In this document: piece after piece, positions 25,618 to 36,126 of the stretch | Layout: each line of letters opens with the position of its first letter | Numbering within the stretch: position 1 is the first letter of the stretch | Assembly: GCF_000003815.2 (NCBI RefSeq) | Contig: NC_049979.1 | Location: forward strand, 12,066,766-12,130,765 | Direction of reading: 5' to 3' | Source of the DNA: Branchiostoma floridae | Lineage: Eukaryota > Chordata > Leptocardii > Amphioxiformes > Branchiostomatidae | Length of the DNA: 64,000 bases | Notes under the pieces: generated by a model | The model's input: the letters and a program-made list of their open reading frames with translations, nothing else | What the model was told of the DNA's origin: nothing | The model's database searches: none | Program-made: the position numbers and the translations under genes

Positions 25618-26927
25618 GAGAGAGTGTGTGTGTGTGTGTGTGTGTGTGCGTGCATGTGTACAATTTTTAAAGCAACTCAAGGACCTTGACAGAATAAGGA
25701 TGGCATTGGCAAATAGTAGAAAGTATGAATGCATTTCTGACTGGCTATTTTAGGAAATTCAAATCCATCATGTGTTACGTCCCTTTTCGGCACTATGATA
25801 ACACTACTCACTGTGCACGATCTACAGATTTCAGTGGATCTGATGACTGAGACAAGCATTCATGTCAACAGTTGTTTTCTGAAGGACTGATAAGAGTAAT
25901 TTCACTCAGCTCACTCCAGTATTAGGCCTAAAAACATGAGAGAAAACTTGTTGCCAAAAACAAACGTTTCTTGCTTTCTAGCGATATCTATTTTTAGATC
26001 AAGTAAAGGTAAGACTTTACTATAAAATTAAATCAAACGAATTGTTCTTGGTTGGTTAAATCAGGAGACCTTATTCTGTCACAGATAATTATGTGCTGGA
26101 AGGCACTGACCCCATCCCACAGTCCCTGTAGGTGTTCAGGGATAAAAGGATGCCATTAGGTTTTCTGCAGAGGGATGAGTCATGTTTTATCCTCGGATTT
26201 GCTTAATTAACTAACTGAATCCCCAGTACTTTTCAGAACAAAGACCGAGACACCTTTGAATTCATCTTTTGAAATCCCATGTTCTGTACCATCAGCAGGG
26301 CACACTTCTTGTTGAGCCCCAATTTATAGTGTAGTATCCAGTATTTGATTATACTGCTGCTGGGGTCCCTGAGAGTATCAGACAAATCTGTGGGACAAGA
26401 AATTAACATGGAAAAACTCATATTAAGTATGTACCCCTTCTCCATCAATCCTGACCTATCTATCTTGAACTGGATGAAATGAAATTATGATATTTTGTTC
26501 TCTTTCGCCCAGGACATTTTGGATAAATCAAGGACCTCTATACAATGTCCTTGCATGGGTTGTAAAAATGGTAGTCTTCCCTTCTGGCATTGTTTGGCAT
26601 GGGAATCACCTACTGCAAGTTATAAAATCCCTCAGAATAAAAGTAATGTTGTACATGTGCACAAAAAATATTGTGCATAGTTTGTTCTATTTGAGGTCCT
26701 TTTTCCGATTTACCTAGCCAATAACCTCAAATGGACCCTGACTTGCAGCACCTTTAGAATTTTCAAAAGTTTAAAAAGTCTGCAATTAATTCAACATTAT
26801 GTCTAAACACAGAAGTTCCAAAAAGTTTGAACTGACCTGTGCTGCCGCCCAGTGAGCTGAGCTTGCGTCGGAACTTGTTCATCTTGGCGGATGTAAATCG
26901 GGCCATCTCCACCCCATACTGTTTCAT
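869..26927 (-). CDS. RASGRP: RASGRP-family Ras guanyl-releasing protein (5' nine coding exons, 3' end outside window)
   Basis: Activates Ras/Rap by GDP-GTP exchange at membranes; in the family, activity is controlled by calcium and diacylglycerol through EF-hands and a C1 domain. Coding exons in transcript order: 26837-26927, 16167-16322, 14287-14392, 13500-13607, 12721-12852, 11681-11828, 7983-8156, 7474-7590, 869-966. All junction phases agree, giving about 376 residues. The REM domain runs from about residue 60 to 160 ([27 protein letters not shown]). The CDC25 domain follows ([71 protein letters not shown]). The last exon stops in phase just before the usual GVHLKDL segment, so EF-hand and C1 exons should lie left of base 1. 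The first ATG in frame is at 26927; an open frame runs upstream to a stop, so the true N-terminus may include an earlier exon. Which paralogue (1-4) cannot be assigned; an invertebrate would likely have one copy. Intron 3 is AT-AC (separate entry). Confidence -1.
1029..1435. mobile_element. Foldback element ending in AGCCTGGGTACC
   Basis: Left end AGCCTGGGTACCATTCGGGT and right end GATGGTACCCAGGCT are inverted repeats, with a further inverted match inside (GGAGTTTGCTCC / GGAGCAAACT). The same ends recur elsewhere in the window, so this is a dispersed family. Confidence 0.75.
2807..3338. mobile_element. 532 bp TIR element (CATGCC-GTAGCCA ends)
   Basis: The left end CATGCCCGTAGCCAGG and the right end, whose reverse complement is CATGCCTGTAGCCAAGG, form imperfect terminal inverted repeats. 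ACTTT flanks both ends (2802-2806, 3339-3343), consistent with a 5 bp target duplication. Inside are two diverged direct copies of a block beginning GACCCTCTGAAA and containing GCCATTTCCTGCA. No transposase frame is present. Confidence 0.75.
3884..5135. mobile_element. 1.25 kb TIR element with internal tandem repeats and a nested MITE
   Basis: Ends TACCTCCATGAAA and TTTCATGGAGGTA are inverted. Inside, a block of roughly 200 bp (from CTAAGCTACCTGCACCCC at about 4231, ending near 4434) is repeated from about 4523 to 4934, interrupted by the MITE at 4575-4786, and partly again near 5018-5070. No coding sequence. Confidence 0.7.
4575..4786. mobile_element. 212 bp MITE (TACTGTAAATGC ends) nested in the larger element
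   Basis: Perfect terminal inverted repeats TACTGTAAATGCA / TGCATTTACAGTA with a CCGCGAA-rich interior, and a probable TA target duplication. The neighbouring tandem block near 4285 lacks it and shows the uninterrupted sequence leading into TCCTCTT, a paralogous empty site. Confidence 0.85.
6042..6221. repeat. Imperfect hairpin repeat
   Basis: TGGGGGCATTGGC near 6042 pairs with GCCAATGCCCCCA ending at 6221, and GTGATTTTTAACTGGG near 6085 pairs with CCCAGTTAAAAATCAC near 6179. Likely a decayed foldback MITE. Confidence 0.65.
8257..8345. repeat. SINE tail-like fragment
   Basis: TTTACAGGTTCATTATACC followed by AAATTTCCCTA closely resembles the segment at 19137-19170 next to a tRNA-like head, suggesting a second partial copy of the same SINE. 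Confidence 0.4.
8515..8906. mobile_element. MITE with TTAGGC-ACACCAATT ends
   Basis: Left end TTAGGCAACACCAATTTT and right end AAATTGGTGTGGCCTTA are inverted repeats. A second copy is at 12259-12520 and a single end is near 18964. Confidence 0.7.
8934..9161. mobile_element. Near-palindromic 228 bp foldback MITE
   Basis: CTATAACAT with TAATTCCACC at the left pairs with GGTGGAATTATGA and GATGTTATAG at the right. Most of each roughly 100 bp arm pairs (for example CCGCCACCTCAAAAAACGTT / AACGTTTTTTGAGGTGGCGG). Confidence 0.8.
9624..11180. mobile_element. 1.55 kb foldback element with ~0.7 kb inverted arms
   Basis: The left arm (about 9624-10287) and right arm (about 10510-11180) are inverted copies, with only scattered differences in the parts compared. 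Outer ends: AAAGCATCAGAAAAT at left; the reverse complement of the right end begins AAAGGACAGCATCAGAAAAT. Arms include CRE-like TGACGTAA/TGACGTCA, GC-rich promoter-like sequence and an exon-like segment ending in a GTAAGA donor. The spacer is about 220 bp. No transposase recognised. Diverged direct copies of TTTTGCTG-TGGAAGA-GAATGTGT lie on both sides, near 9580 and 11289. Confidence 0.85.
10474..10679 (+). CDS. Exon-like cysteine-rich frame inside the foldback element (unrecognised)
   Basis: An ATG opens a frame with cysteine pairs ([35 protein letters not shown]) and then runs straight into a GTAAGA donor, as a first coding exon would. The left arm carries an inverted copy of its second half (sharing [10 protein letters not shown]) with the same donor but without the start. 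The spacing suggests a zinc-binding fold, but I recognise no family. It may be a captured host exon or the remnant of an element-encoded protein. Confidence 0.35.
12259..12520. mobile_element. MITE with TAAGGCCACACC ends
   Basis: Left end TAAGGCCACACCAAAT and right end AAAATTGGTGTGGCCTAA are inverted repeats; same family as 8515-8906 but with a different interior. Confidence 0.7.
12559..12583. repeat. Dispersed fragment (CTCAAGCAACTGGATATG)
   Basis: The string CTCAAGCAACTGGATATG followed by ATTT also occurs near 23280 and 51624, and a diverged form near 38826. It marks a dispersed repeat whose full extent I cannot define. Confidence 0.5.
13608..14286 (-). other. Minor-spliceosome (U12-type) AT-AC intron in RASGRP
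   Basis: The exon ending at 14287 is followed by ATATCCTTTC, the U12 5' splice-site consensus, and no usable GT exists there. The next exon begins at 13607 after ...TTGCTTAACATTGTAAC, giving a branch site (consensus TTCCTTAAC, one mismatch) about 10 nt from a terminal AC. Splicing here restores the REM-domain frame (FINL|YQTRD). The intron is 679 nt and contains a tandem duplication (14006-14227). Confidence 0.85.
14006..14227. repeat. Tandem duplication, ~96 bp unit, inside the AT-AC intron
   Basis: GCATGCAAGAATCGGTTTC begins both 14006 and 14132, and both copies end in ACTGATGGTTTAAAG. The period is 126 bp with few differences between copies. Confidence 0.85.
14540..14622 (-). repeat. tRNA-derived SINE head
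   Basis: On the minus strand TAGCTCAACTGGTAGCA matches a tRNA A-box/D-arm, and CTCCTGGTTCCAATTAG follows at B-box distance. There is no complete acceptor stem, so this is a SINE or tRNA pseudogene rather than a working tRNA. Confidence 0.5.
19128..19330 (-). repeat. tRNA-derived SINE
   Basis: On the minus strand TAGTCCGGTGGTTAGCGG (A-box) is followed by GAGTTCGAATCTGG (B-box), then a body whose end resembles the fragment at 8257-8345. This is a pol III SINE head. Confidence 0.6.
22585..22690. mobile_element. Foldback element, GG-TATATCAAGTC ends
   Basis: GGGTATTTGGGTATATCAAG at left and GACTTGAATTCCCCAAAT at right are inverted. The same architecture appears at 28860-28963 with better-conserved arms. 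Confidence 0.5.
23419..23763. repeat. CA-rich microsatellite
   Basis: About 340 bp of interrupted (CA)n with ACATA and ACACTC variants. The open frames through it are repeat artefacts. Confidence 0.95.
25507..25652. repeat. Compound (GA)n-(GT)n microsatellite
   Basis: Interrupted GAGAGG tracts passing into pure (GA)n, then (GT)n ending near 25652. Confidence 0.95.
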
Positions 26928-28859
26928 CTCCAGTCCTGGCAGTGGTGGTGAGGCTGTAGCTCCTGCCTCATCACACGCATCCTCCCCTCGCTAGTCCAGC
27001 AAACCTTCACCACTGCTGACACAAACCTGCCAAAATCACACAGGGACAGGGTTAGGTGCACAGACCCTGACCTTGGAGTGGAGGAGAATGATATCAGATT
27101 GCTGGTGACGTCTTTCTCCAGTGCCTGTGACAGTGACCCCTGCCTTAATGGTGTTAGGAAAAGTTTGTTCATTCAGACCCTTGCACTATCTAGCTCATTG
27201 TAGCATATGGGACAGCAAGTTTCCTTGATGTTTCAGTAGCTGCCGCAATATTATATCTTCACAGGGAGGGGTTACAAGGCTTTCCCTTTTACACCCAGAA
27301 GGAACCTCCTCTAAGATGGAACCCCTATTTTAGGTCCCTTCCAAAGAGTAGGGTGCATAGTTCGCTAGTGAGCTGACAGTAAATTAACCCTAAGGTGCCC
27401 AAACAGGCTGCTCTGGCAAATTATTCTCCATACTCATATGGCTAAATTCTACTATTTGTCTGCCAGCATAGTTAGTTTGGTTCAGACAGCAAAGTAAATG
27501 TGAAACTCCTAGGACTCTACACCCCTCCTGTTGTCATGGTGACAGTGAAGTGGGAGGACAGAACTGACCCATAACCTGCATCCTTCACCCCTGTGGCAAG
27601 TTCATCATGGTCAGTTTAACTGGCTCCCAGGCAAGTAGTGACAAATGGGCCTGTCAGATCAGCACATACACACTTGTCCCATTGCAACTGTACATCAAGC
27701 AAGAACAAGCTTTCATTGGGAAACTTGTGCCAAAACAGAGGAAAACCTGCCTTATGCCACCTCCACAACTATCTACAAAGCAGCAAGACGTATGTTCTCT
27801 GCTGAATGCGGAGATACTAGTCTGTCAGGTAAAATCAATCACCAGGGCTGTCTCCAGGACTATCCTGGGACTGACAAGAACTTCATCATAACTGTCCCAA
27901 ACTGAGTCCATAACATAAATTGATGAAAATGTATTTTCATGGGCTTAAAATGACAGATTAAAAAAAATGCGAAAATTAACAACATGGGCTCCCCAACAGT
28001 GAGACGGAAAAAAAAATGTAAAGGTGGAGACATTCCCGACCAAACACACACAGTTTGGAAGGCAGAACTTTATTTTTGCGTTGCTGCTATTAAAGTGCTA
28101 AGAAAAGAGGGATCATGAATACAATCTTGTCTTGAGTCAAGTTACTCTTCATGGCCCATGGCCAGTTAAGAACATCTAATTTTAGCCCACTCATTAAAAT
28201 CCAATATTCCTGAGAACTTCAGCTGCTAACAAACACTCAGACTGGGATCCTTTTGGCAAAAACATTGTGTGTAGCTGTATCTCTTGGCAGGATTCCAATA
28301 GAAGGCAGCTGTCAAGCAAAAAACACCAACTGAGACTTGTGAGGGAATAAATCACATAGTAATGCTTTGGTCACATTTTCTAAAATGTGGCTGAGAAGGG
28401 ATATTTGCGGAAACAATAGATAAAAGTGTTCGTCACAAATTCTGACTAATTTTTTAATGGTCTGTATGTTTTGTTGCCTTTTCTATTGTACTTTTCATTC
28501 CTAAAAGCTACCTGGCCAGCTCCCAGGTGAAAAATGTGACCGAGACAGAAGTCCCTGACTTTGTGAAGCTTTCACACAGAATTCAAACACTTGTTCTAGT
28601 CCTTTTTTTTCTTAGCACAAGCAGGCTGCAGGTAGCCTGTGATACAGAGTTTTTTTGTTGTCAGTAGCTAACTGGGCCTGTCAGGGGCCCTGAGGAAAGG
28701 CTGTGAGAATTTGAAGAAGGCTGAGGGAGGCTAAACTAAGTCCCTTTTGCAATCTCAACTTTTCCCATCAATAGATATAATTTCAATTTTTGTCAGAAAC
28801 CCATGGTATAATGCTACCTGTGGGATAACCCATGTCGCTGTTTTTAAAAAAAAAAACAG

Positions 28860-28963
28860 CGTATTTTGGGATATATCAAGTCGCCAGACAGTGAGATATT
28901 TTGAAAATATGGCAATTTGAAATCACTGTCCATTGACTTGATATCTCTAAATATCCCACTTTT
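28860..28963. mobile_element. Foldback MITE, GGGATATATCAAGTC ends
   Basis: TATTTTGGGATATATCAAGT at left and ACTTGATATCTCTAAATATC at right are inverted, with GACAGTGAGATA / internal matches. Second copy of the family seen at 22585. Confidence 0.65.
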
Positions 28964-29412
28964 TAAAAATGATGGACATAGATAGAAGTTATGCATGGAG
29001 AATTCATGTATTCAATCATCTTCAATCATGTTGCTTTCATCCTACAGGGCACTAGTTAACATGAGGCGTGACCATGAAACTATAATACCTTTATGAAAAT
29101 TGTTCCAGATGCATGACCCAATTTCTCTCCAACAAGAAGATGGACGGAAACTAATTGAAGCTCTACCCCATTGACCCCTATTCATCCTTGGTATCACCCA
29201 ACCAGCATCTGTACATATGGATATTACATTAGCTGCATGGCAGGGTTCAAAATAATTTTTTCTGTTTAATCATACTTACAATATCATTGTAAAAAAATTA
29301 CCTGCAAATCTAAAAAATGCAATTTGCATTTATTTGCTTCAAACTGATGATCAATGTTTTAGTATGCAGCTACTTCACTAGATCCCTGATACCAACACTG
29401 AATGTTAGCCAG

Positions 29413-30329
29413 TACAGTCAAACCTGTCTGTAGCGGCCATTCAAGGGACTGGTCAAAATTGGCCACTATAGAGAGGTGGCCACTATAGAGAATATGCTAA
29501 TTAATTGACCACAAGCAATAAGTTGCACATGGTTTTAGTTACCCACTGATCTTTATTCACATAATACAGTACTGTACATGTACTGCAATGGTTTTTACAC
29601 TACGTGTACTAAGAAAACAAAAGCTATAAAAAAATTTAAATGTTCTACAGTTGATATTGTCTGAAGAGACCGGTATCGTCATATTTCTTTTATCTTTCGT
29701 CTTGTATCCTTTGATACTTCGCCGTCCGTGTGTTCCCGCTCGCGTTCACATGTCAGATTCGCCCATTATGCTAATATGGTACACACAAGAAAAGTCTCGT
29801 CATTTTAGACTTATCTCTTAATAAATGGAAGAATAAAATCCACCATAGTCTGAAGTTCATATCATTTTGTCTTTGTAACAATTTATTTAGAAAGTTTTTG
29901 TGATATAAATTAACCTAAACGATAGTGTATTAGAACGTAACTTTAACACAATTTACCTCCGTAACATTGGTGTCGTCTATTGACCTTATATGACCTCGTT
30001 TGTTAGCGGGTATGGGTAGCGCCAGATTTATAATACGAAGTTTTGTTTTGAAAATAAATCAAAGAGGTTTTACATCCGGCGTAGGGTGACGATACATCCG
30101 CTGAATATGGCCGAACGCGTGCCGAAACATAGATCAGCGGTCCGCGTGACCGTAATCGGCAGTGTTTTTGTACCTGCGGGACCAGAAATCGCGTGGCCGT
30201 GGCCGCGTTGGACAGGTGGCCGCTAAACCTATTTCTTAATCATTACGAATCCAAGGGACCGACAAAAAGTGGCCACTATGGGCAGGTGGCCGGTATGCAA
30301 AGGTGGCTGCTAATACAGGTTTGACTGTA
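29413..30329. mobile_element. 917 bp TIR DNA element
   Basis: Ends TACAGTCAAACCTGT and ACAGGTTTGACTGTA are perfect inverted repeats, followed inward by repeated GGCCACTATAGAGAGGTGG-type motifs on both sides. TA may be the target duplication. No transposase recognised, so non-autonomous. Confidence 0.85.
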
Positions 30330-30409
30330 CCATTACAAGGTATTGATATTTTCATTGGCTTTGTAAAACTGTTTTTGTAGATTGTAGGTAGGTATTTCAA
30401 GCATGTAAA

Positions 30410-30665
30410 TGTCACGAGGGTGTCACGAGGTGACAGCGTGTTAAGTCACTGTTAACCCCTGGTGTGGGGAATGTCACCGGACTAAGTGGGACCAGATGTA
30501 GAGAGGTCGGGAGAAGTGACACGTATGAGGGGACGGGGGATTCCAGCGAGAGAAGCCGACAGAGAAAGACGTGTCTACCAGAGCTCCGAATAAAGTCTAT
30601 CATATCTGCAACATCATGCCTCTGTCCTGATCCTTGACTTGACTCACTACCATGCCACCGTGACA
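30410..30665 (+). repeat. Left LTR
   Basis: 256 bp, TG...CA ends, identical to the right LTR over its whole length as far as I can compare by eye. Confidence 0.85.
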
Positions 30666-32022
30666 TCTGGTAGTACGGCTGGGGTGAGTCAGGTTCAACG
30701 GACAGGACAGAGGCAAACGGGAGGTGTACAGAGACGCAGGCTGACTTCGACTCAGAGAGCGCCGGCCCGGAGTACCGAGCCCGCAGGGTTGACCAGCTAG
30801 GGGCAAGGCGGCGAGGGAGTGTCGGTGGCCGAGGCGAGCGAGAGGAAGCAGTCCGAGAGATGCAGACTGACTCAAAGCGATTTGTGATCATGATGACCGC
30901 GACAGTAATGACCTACAGCAGCGGCGAGGGGAGCGGAGTACGGCCACACGGCGGGCGCGGCAGCAGGGCAGGGGCAGGACGGCCACGCGGCGGTGACCGG
31001 AGGAAGAGCGCCCGGCCCGGGCAGAGAGAGACACACTGAGGAAGGTCGGTGGGCTCGCATAGTATCATTGACGCACCGTGCACACCGGCCTAGTTCTGTT
31101 ACTTACTTTGTTCAGCTTTGTTGTAGTAGTTTTAGATTTGTTAGAATGTAGGCAACCAATGTTAGATAAATTATGTCAGTGCTATCAGGAATACAGTATA
31201 GATTAGCTGAGCAGCGAGTATCATGCGGACGTGGCGGAAGTCAGTGGGGGGGAGTCACCAGATGGGTCAGTTTAGATGTAAGACAGACATATAGAGATAG
31301 AATTATAGATATACATGTGGGTTTTACTCCCCGGGATAGTAATGTGTAGTTCGTATGATGTTACCATATAGCAGGTCAGGGGTGTCCGGCGTTTCATGTA
31401 GTTGTCGGAAAGTCTATTTGTTGTGTTTATGTGTTGAGGAGATGTTAATGTTTAAGTCGAGAGGTAGAGGAGAGAGCAGCGGAGTTGAGTTGAGACGTAG
31501 ATGATGTGTCGAGGTTAGGAGACCGGTGTATGTGCGTCAGTGGTTGCTTTGCGTCATCTGTCCGACCCCAACCTCTACAGGCGTGATCCCACAGCACGAC
31601 TCGGCAGACAACGATGCCCCGAGGGCCCGACGTCGTATAGGAGTCGTCGTCGTGGGAGCATCTAGCCGGGAGGCCTCTGTGGACAAGACAAGCCTCTTCC
31701 CGACGGGCAGAGGAGTTCCTGTCGTTTCTCTGTGGTTCCGGGACACACCCGGAAGTGCGCAAGCCGGCCGCCGAGGAGGAAGTTGGCGCGGGACACCTGG
31801 AAACCATTTGATGAACTTTTGTTGTTGTAAATTGTTATGTTTTTGTTGTTGTTTTGTAAATGTCGGAATGTCGCTGACCTGCATTGTAGAAGAATTAGTA
31901 GTATTGTATAGAAGTATGTAAAAGAAAAGCGGTGATGATCTTCATGATAATATGTCCCGGTAATCAATAATTGATAACAGCTGTCAACAATGTGGAAATT
32001 GTTTTAAAAATGCGGGGTGAGG

Positions 32023-32278
32023 TGTCACGAGGGTGTCACGAGGTGACAGCGTGTTAAGTCACTGTTAACCCCTGGTGTGGGGAATGTCACCGGACTAAGT
32101 GGGACCAGATGTAGAGAGGTCGGGAGAAGTGACACGTATGAGGGGACGGGGGATTCCAGCGAGAGAAGCCGACAGAGAAAGACGTGTCTACCAGAGCTCC
32201 GAATAAAGTCTATCATATCTGCAACATCATGCCTCTGTCCTGATCCTTGACTTGACTCACTACCATGCCACCGTGACA
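32023..32278 (+). repeat. Right LTR
   Basis: Second copy of the 256 bp repeat, preceded by a purine-rich tract (32012-32022). Confidence 0.85.
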
Positions 32279-35200
32279 TCAACATGTTTTGTAAAAAAAA
32301 AAAAGTCTTAAAGAGATGGAGCAAAAGGTCTCAGCACTTTTAACTTTTAAGTGGGGCTAATTTCAAAACAATCAGCTTTCCCCTTATCAATGTCCTAATT
32401 TATGCATGCCCCTGCTCTAAAATCAATATGCACCTCATATTCGTGGGTGGTACCGTGATGTCAATATTCCTCTGTTGTTTAGTTACGGTTCTGGCAAAAA
32501 TTTTTACAGACACAATCACATCTAACGTTAATTCAGTACTGCAACAAAAATACATTCTGCATATATTGCTGCATTCCCGTACCATTGTCTCTGTATCAGC
32601 TCTACTTTAGTCTAAGCCAACATCTTGAGCATTTTCCCACTAACTTTGGAGATACATAAATAAACCACAAAAGCCTTTAATGTCACAAAAAATTCTCCAT
32701 CAGATTTTGATGACAAATCAAATTTATGTTCATACAAATAATGTCAGTCTGTCACATATCACCACGAGGGTTCCCACATTTGACCTCAACTGTTTTCTAC
32801 CCACATTTTGGAGTCCAAAAAGGCTCCAAACACTAGGGTTTGACAAGTCTTCTGAAATTCACTTGTAATATCAGGCAAGCACAAGAACACTCTTTCTTAC
32901 CCATTCGGGCAAGTGGGGAAGGTCATGCACTTGCCCAATCAGCACTTTCACTTGACCTGGACAATAGGGCTAGTGGACTTGTCCAGTCCTGAACACCCAT
33001 AAAACTTTAATTCGTTCTTTTCCCAGGTGTGGAAAACAAATTCCTAGTAAGGCCACCTGTGTGGAAAACTATCTAATCCCCCATGAATGTCGGCACATGC
33101 TGTTATTGGTCTTACAATTATCATTATCTGCTCCATCTGTGATACCAGTTCATAAATAGAATGCTGTACTTTTAACAGGTGTTCCAGTGACGTACCTTTC
33201 ACACAAGTCTACTGCAGAGTGGGTAATTAGGCATACGAAAGTCTGAGACTGTAATGGTAGTAGGATCAAACTAACTCAAAACCGTGGCACCACAACAGCT
33301 AGGTGAGAAACCAGTGTAAAACAGGAGAAAATAACATTACACTTTGGACCCAAACTGGGTACAATTCCTACAGCACCGTTGTCTCCAAGGTTTCAGACAA
33401 AAACTCTGTAGCTCTACTTGTCGTAATACATGTGAATTTACCAAGATACATCTGGCAAAATGATATTTCTAAAGTCTAAGTTGCTTGTGACTTAATTGAT
33501 CATTAATCCGAATGTTATCCTTGAACAAGGCGTCAATCAAGTGAAATCGTGAGAACTACCTAGTAGATTGCCTCGTTACAAGTCATGTTAATTAACAAGC
33601 CGTCAACGAAAGTGACATATTTCGTGTAGCCCAAGTAACGAGAGTCCTGGCAAGCACACCATGTAGAGGGTGAAATCTGCATTATAGTTTTATACCTAAC
33701 TAACTTAAAGATATTTATTCAAGAGTCATCAATGTCATATGTAGCTATACTCACTTCCAAGAAAAGAGGCCATCAGCTTGATCAGTTTTTTCAAGGCTAT
33801 CTAACTCTAAGGAAACAACAGCAGTTAGAGTAATCTATGTGAAGAACTGAACAAATAGCCTACCATGTAAGAAGCAGACTTTCTAAACATCTACCATATT
33901 AGCTACTGTCAGTAAAGTTGTTGTGAGAAATTACAACCTATCTCCAAAGATATCCATCTTTTCAACTCAGATGAATAGCCCTGCTAACAGTTTTATATTA
34001 AAAGTCAATTGATTGATAGACAGGAATTAATGATTCCTTTTACAAAATAACTACAACCTTGGTCCTTGACTATCCGGGAGTAAAACAGATCGCAGGTTAT
34101 TTGTAAAAAGTGATTGAAAATAATCCACTAATTCCGGGGTATAAGATGTAACAGGTGATACGGGATATGAATTTCCTCTCTAAAAATAGTTGACCCAAAC
34201 ACTTTGGTAACAAGATCAATGAAGAGTTTTAGTAATTCCAATGTTGCTAAATTGACCGTTACGATATAATTGCAGTTTCAATCTAGCTCAGATTACTGTA
34301 CTTGTTACAGACAATGATCCAATAATTTCACTAGACCAGCACATAAGGCAAAGTAGAAGACATAGTTGTCATATTGAATTTAAGGTTAAAGCTATTGACA
34401 AGAAATTTCGGTCAATAACAATTTTTTGTGCTATTGACAGGATTGACTACAAGGAGTCAGGGAACACAACACAACAGTCCCTGTCTCACAGACCTTCCGA
34501 TTGTAAGGCGATCACTTTTCCCTGAGCCACGGTACCAGTTCATTACATGGGAATGTAGTCAATGAACTAACTCAAAGGAATTTTCTGTGCTTCCTGTCAA
34601 TAAGACGTTTAGTGACAGGATCTTATCTATTCCCCAAATTAGATCCAGTAGATATGATTTCAATGGACAAATGTTTTCACCCAACAGGGCAGGGCCTGTT
34701 GTTGGAGACATAAACTTTTTGTTATGAAATGCAGTAACATCACCAGCGAGGCCACAGGTGCAACATTGCTGACAGTGCCATTTAGAGCATAATTGCCCCG
34801 GCCAGCTTTCATACCACGGTACCTGTGCAAGTCAGGTGGAAACTTCCACTGAGAAAATGGACACCTGTCCTCCACTGGGCCTTTAGCCCAAGATTAGAAG
34901 TTAAAATATTGACTTGAGAGGGGTTCGCTTTTGTGGCGGGATCCCATTACACCTCCACCTGACTTCTGGTTAATGATTACCCGGGCCATTTGAAGAGTGT
35001 TGTAGTTACAACTTGTTGGCACTCAGCCGGTTAGCCGGTCATCAATAAAGAAAGTGTTATGGCATGAAACTTGAAACACGGCAAACTCATCAAGGAAAAC
35101 AGTAATTTTTACCACTGGAAATGTGATCAATCAATCATTCTGGTCTGATTTTACTAGATACTTTACTGATGATTTCCATTGGGTGAAATCAGCGGCATTT

Positions 35201-35599
35201 CCCCAGCAACAAGTGAACACATAGACATTGATAAACGCCCCTACGACCCACCGTAGAGCTAGTAGAGGGAAACACCCACTGCGCCAACGCTAAAACTAGA
35301 CGCTTTACCCATCAGGATTCCTCCCCTCACAGGCTGTCGGCGTACTTTTGTCCTATGTCTATGCAGTGTTCAAATACGACAATGCTAAAGTGGCATACCC
35401 CACAGATCAGTGAGCGCCTGTAGCGTTCACTTGTGTAGTCTAGCTAATTACGGGCCATTTACACACATGTTTGAGATGCCTTCAGCTAGTTGGTGAGCGG
35501 TGTTTGTCTCAAACCCTGAGTGGCAGAGCTGAGCTCGACACCAGACAGAAGGAGATCTCGCAAACATAACTGCCCAATGTAAACATCAACACATCTCAC

Positions 35600-35609
35600 C
35601 TGCCTCCAT
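35600..35609 (-). other. Possible first coding exon of RASGRP (ATG plus donor)
   Basis: Read on the minus strand this is ATGGAGGCAG followed by a good donor, GTGAGATG. The phase (one base carried over) would fit a weak acceptor just upstream of the ATG at 26927. If real, RASGRP and ARHGAP11A would be divergently transcribed from a region about 520 bp wide. There is no transcript evidence; the intron would be about 8.6 kb and would contain the LTR element. Confidence 0.25.
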
Positions 35610-35984
35610 TTGCCCAGATGCCGTGAACAAAAGTGGCTATTAGCTCTGGTGACGGTATTTGTGCTGAGTTTTGTAGCTGTTGTTATCGCTTCGCGGACTT
35701 TACAGACTGTGCCAATGAGAAAACTGTAGACTATACTAAACTGAATTTAGGGGTGTATCAAAAATTTGTCTTATCACTACTGTTGAAAACAACTACTCAT
35801 GTCGTATCCATCTTTGATATGTTCATAGCTATATTTCTTGTAAATCAAGGATGTTTTGTTATTCATAATGATTGTGAATGTTTGAATATAAATCAAAATT
35901 GTTTTCCTTTCGCTGTTTTCGTAGTAAACTCACCCAATATGTTTCCGGTTTCAGGGGCAAACCGGATACTGATTTGAATTCCAG

Positions 35985-36040
35985 TCGACCAATCAGCGCG
36001 CAGTATTTCAAGCGAGGTAACTTTCAAAAAGTATGGCCGC
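35985..36040 (+). promoter_or_regulatory. ARHGAP11A proximal promoter with CCAAT and CHR-like motifs
   Basis: CCAATCAG lies at 35989-35996. TTTCAAA (reverse of TTTGAAA, CHR-like) follows at 36022, and ATGGCCGCC (YY1-like) at about 36033. CCAAT plus CHR is the usual arrangement in G2/M-expressed genes, which fits this gene's mitotic role in vertebrates. Motif matching only. Confidence 0.4.
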
Positions 36041-36126
36041 CCTGTAAGCAGAGGGTCCGTCGACGATCGGCTTTTTTCTCCAATTTTTAGTTTATTTGTG
36101 TAATTATATAAATCATACACCCGACG

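Larger units (their letters stand above)
16323..26836. other. 10.5 kb RASGRP intron, non-coding
   Basis: The largest mapped intron. It contains a SINE, one end of the GGCCACACC family (near 18964), a foldback (22585-22690), CA and GA/GT microsatellites, and otherwise AT-rich sequence. A 465 bp open frame on the plus strand at 21157-21621 shows no recognisable protein features. Confidence 0.65.
30410..32278. mobile_element. Non-autonomous LTR retroelement (TRIM/LARD-like)
   Basis: Two identical 256 bp direct repeats (30410-30665 and 32023-32278) begin TGTCACGAGG and end CCGTGACA. Each contains an AATAAA signal (CTCCGAATAAAGTC), as expected for the R region. The 1357 bp interior has no gag, protease, reverse transcriptase or integrase frame. 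TGGTAGTACGG just inside the left LTR is a candidate primer-binding site, and purine-rich GCGGGGTGAGG abuts the right LTR. I see no clear target duplication (GTAAA left, TCAAC right). Identical LTRs imply recent insertion or gene conversion. Orientation follows the AATAAA (plus). Confidence 0.85.
26928..35599. other. Upstream/intron DNA between RASGRP and ARHGAP11A
   Basis: No supported coding exon. It contains a small foldback (28860-28963), a 917 bp TIR element, the 1.87 kb LTR element, a fragment near 32880-32993 that also occurs at 42459-42778, and a degenerate tRNA-like stretch near 34495-34545. It may be the first intron of RASGRP if the exon at 35600-35609 is real. Confidence 0.6.

Noticed and set aside
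23419-25652. CRISPR-like or regulatory array
   Set aside because: These are simple-sequence repeats without unique spacers in a eukaryotic intron.
25436-25734. Frames of Leu/Ser or Glu/Arg repeats
   Set aside because: Translation of the GA/GT microsatellite.
31445-31967. Open frames inside the LTR element
   Set aside because: No gag, protease, reverse transcriptase, RNase H or integrase motifs; overlapping on both strands, as expected for GC-rich non-coding DNA.
34495-34545. tRNA-like stretch on the minus strand
   Set aside because: A TGGCTCAG A-box-like string is present but no credible B-box, so only a degenerate SINE at best.
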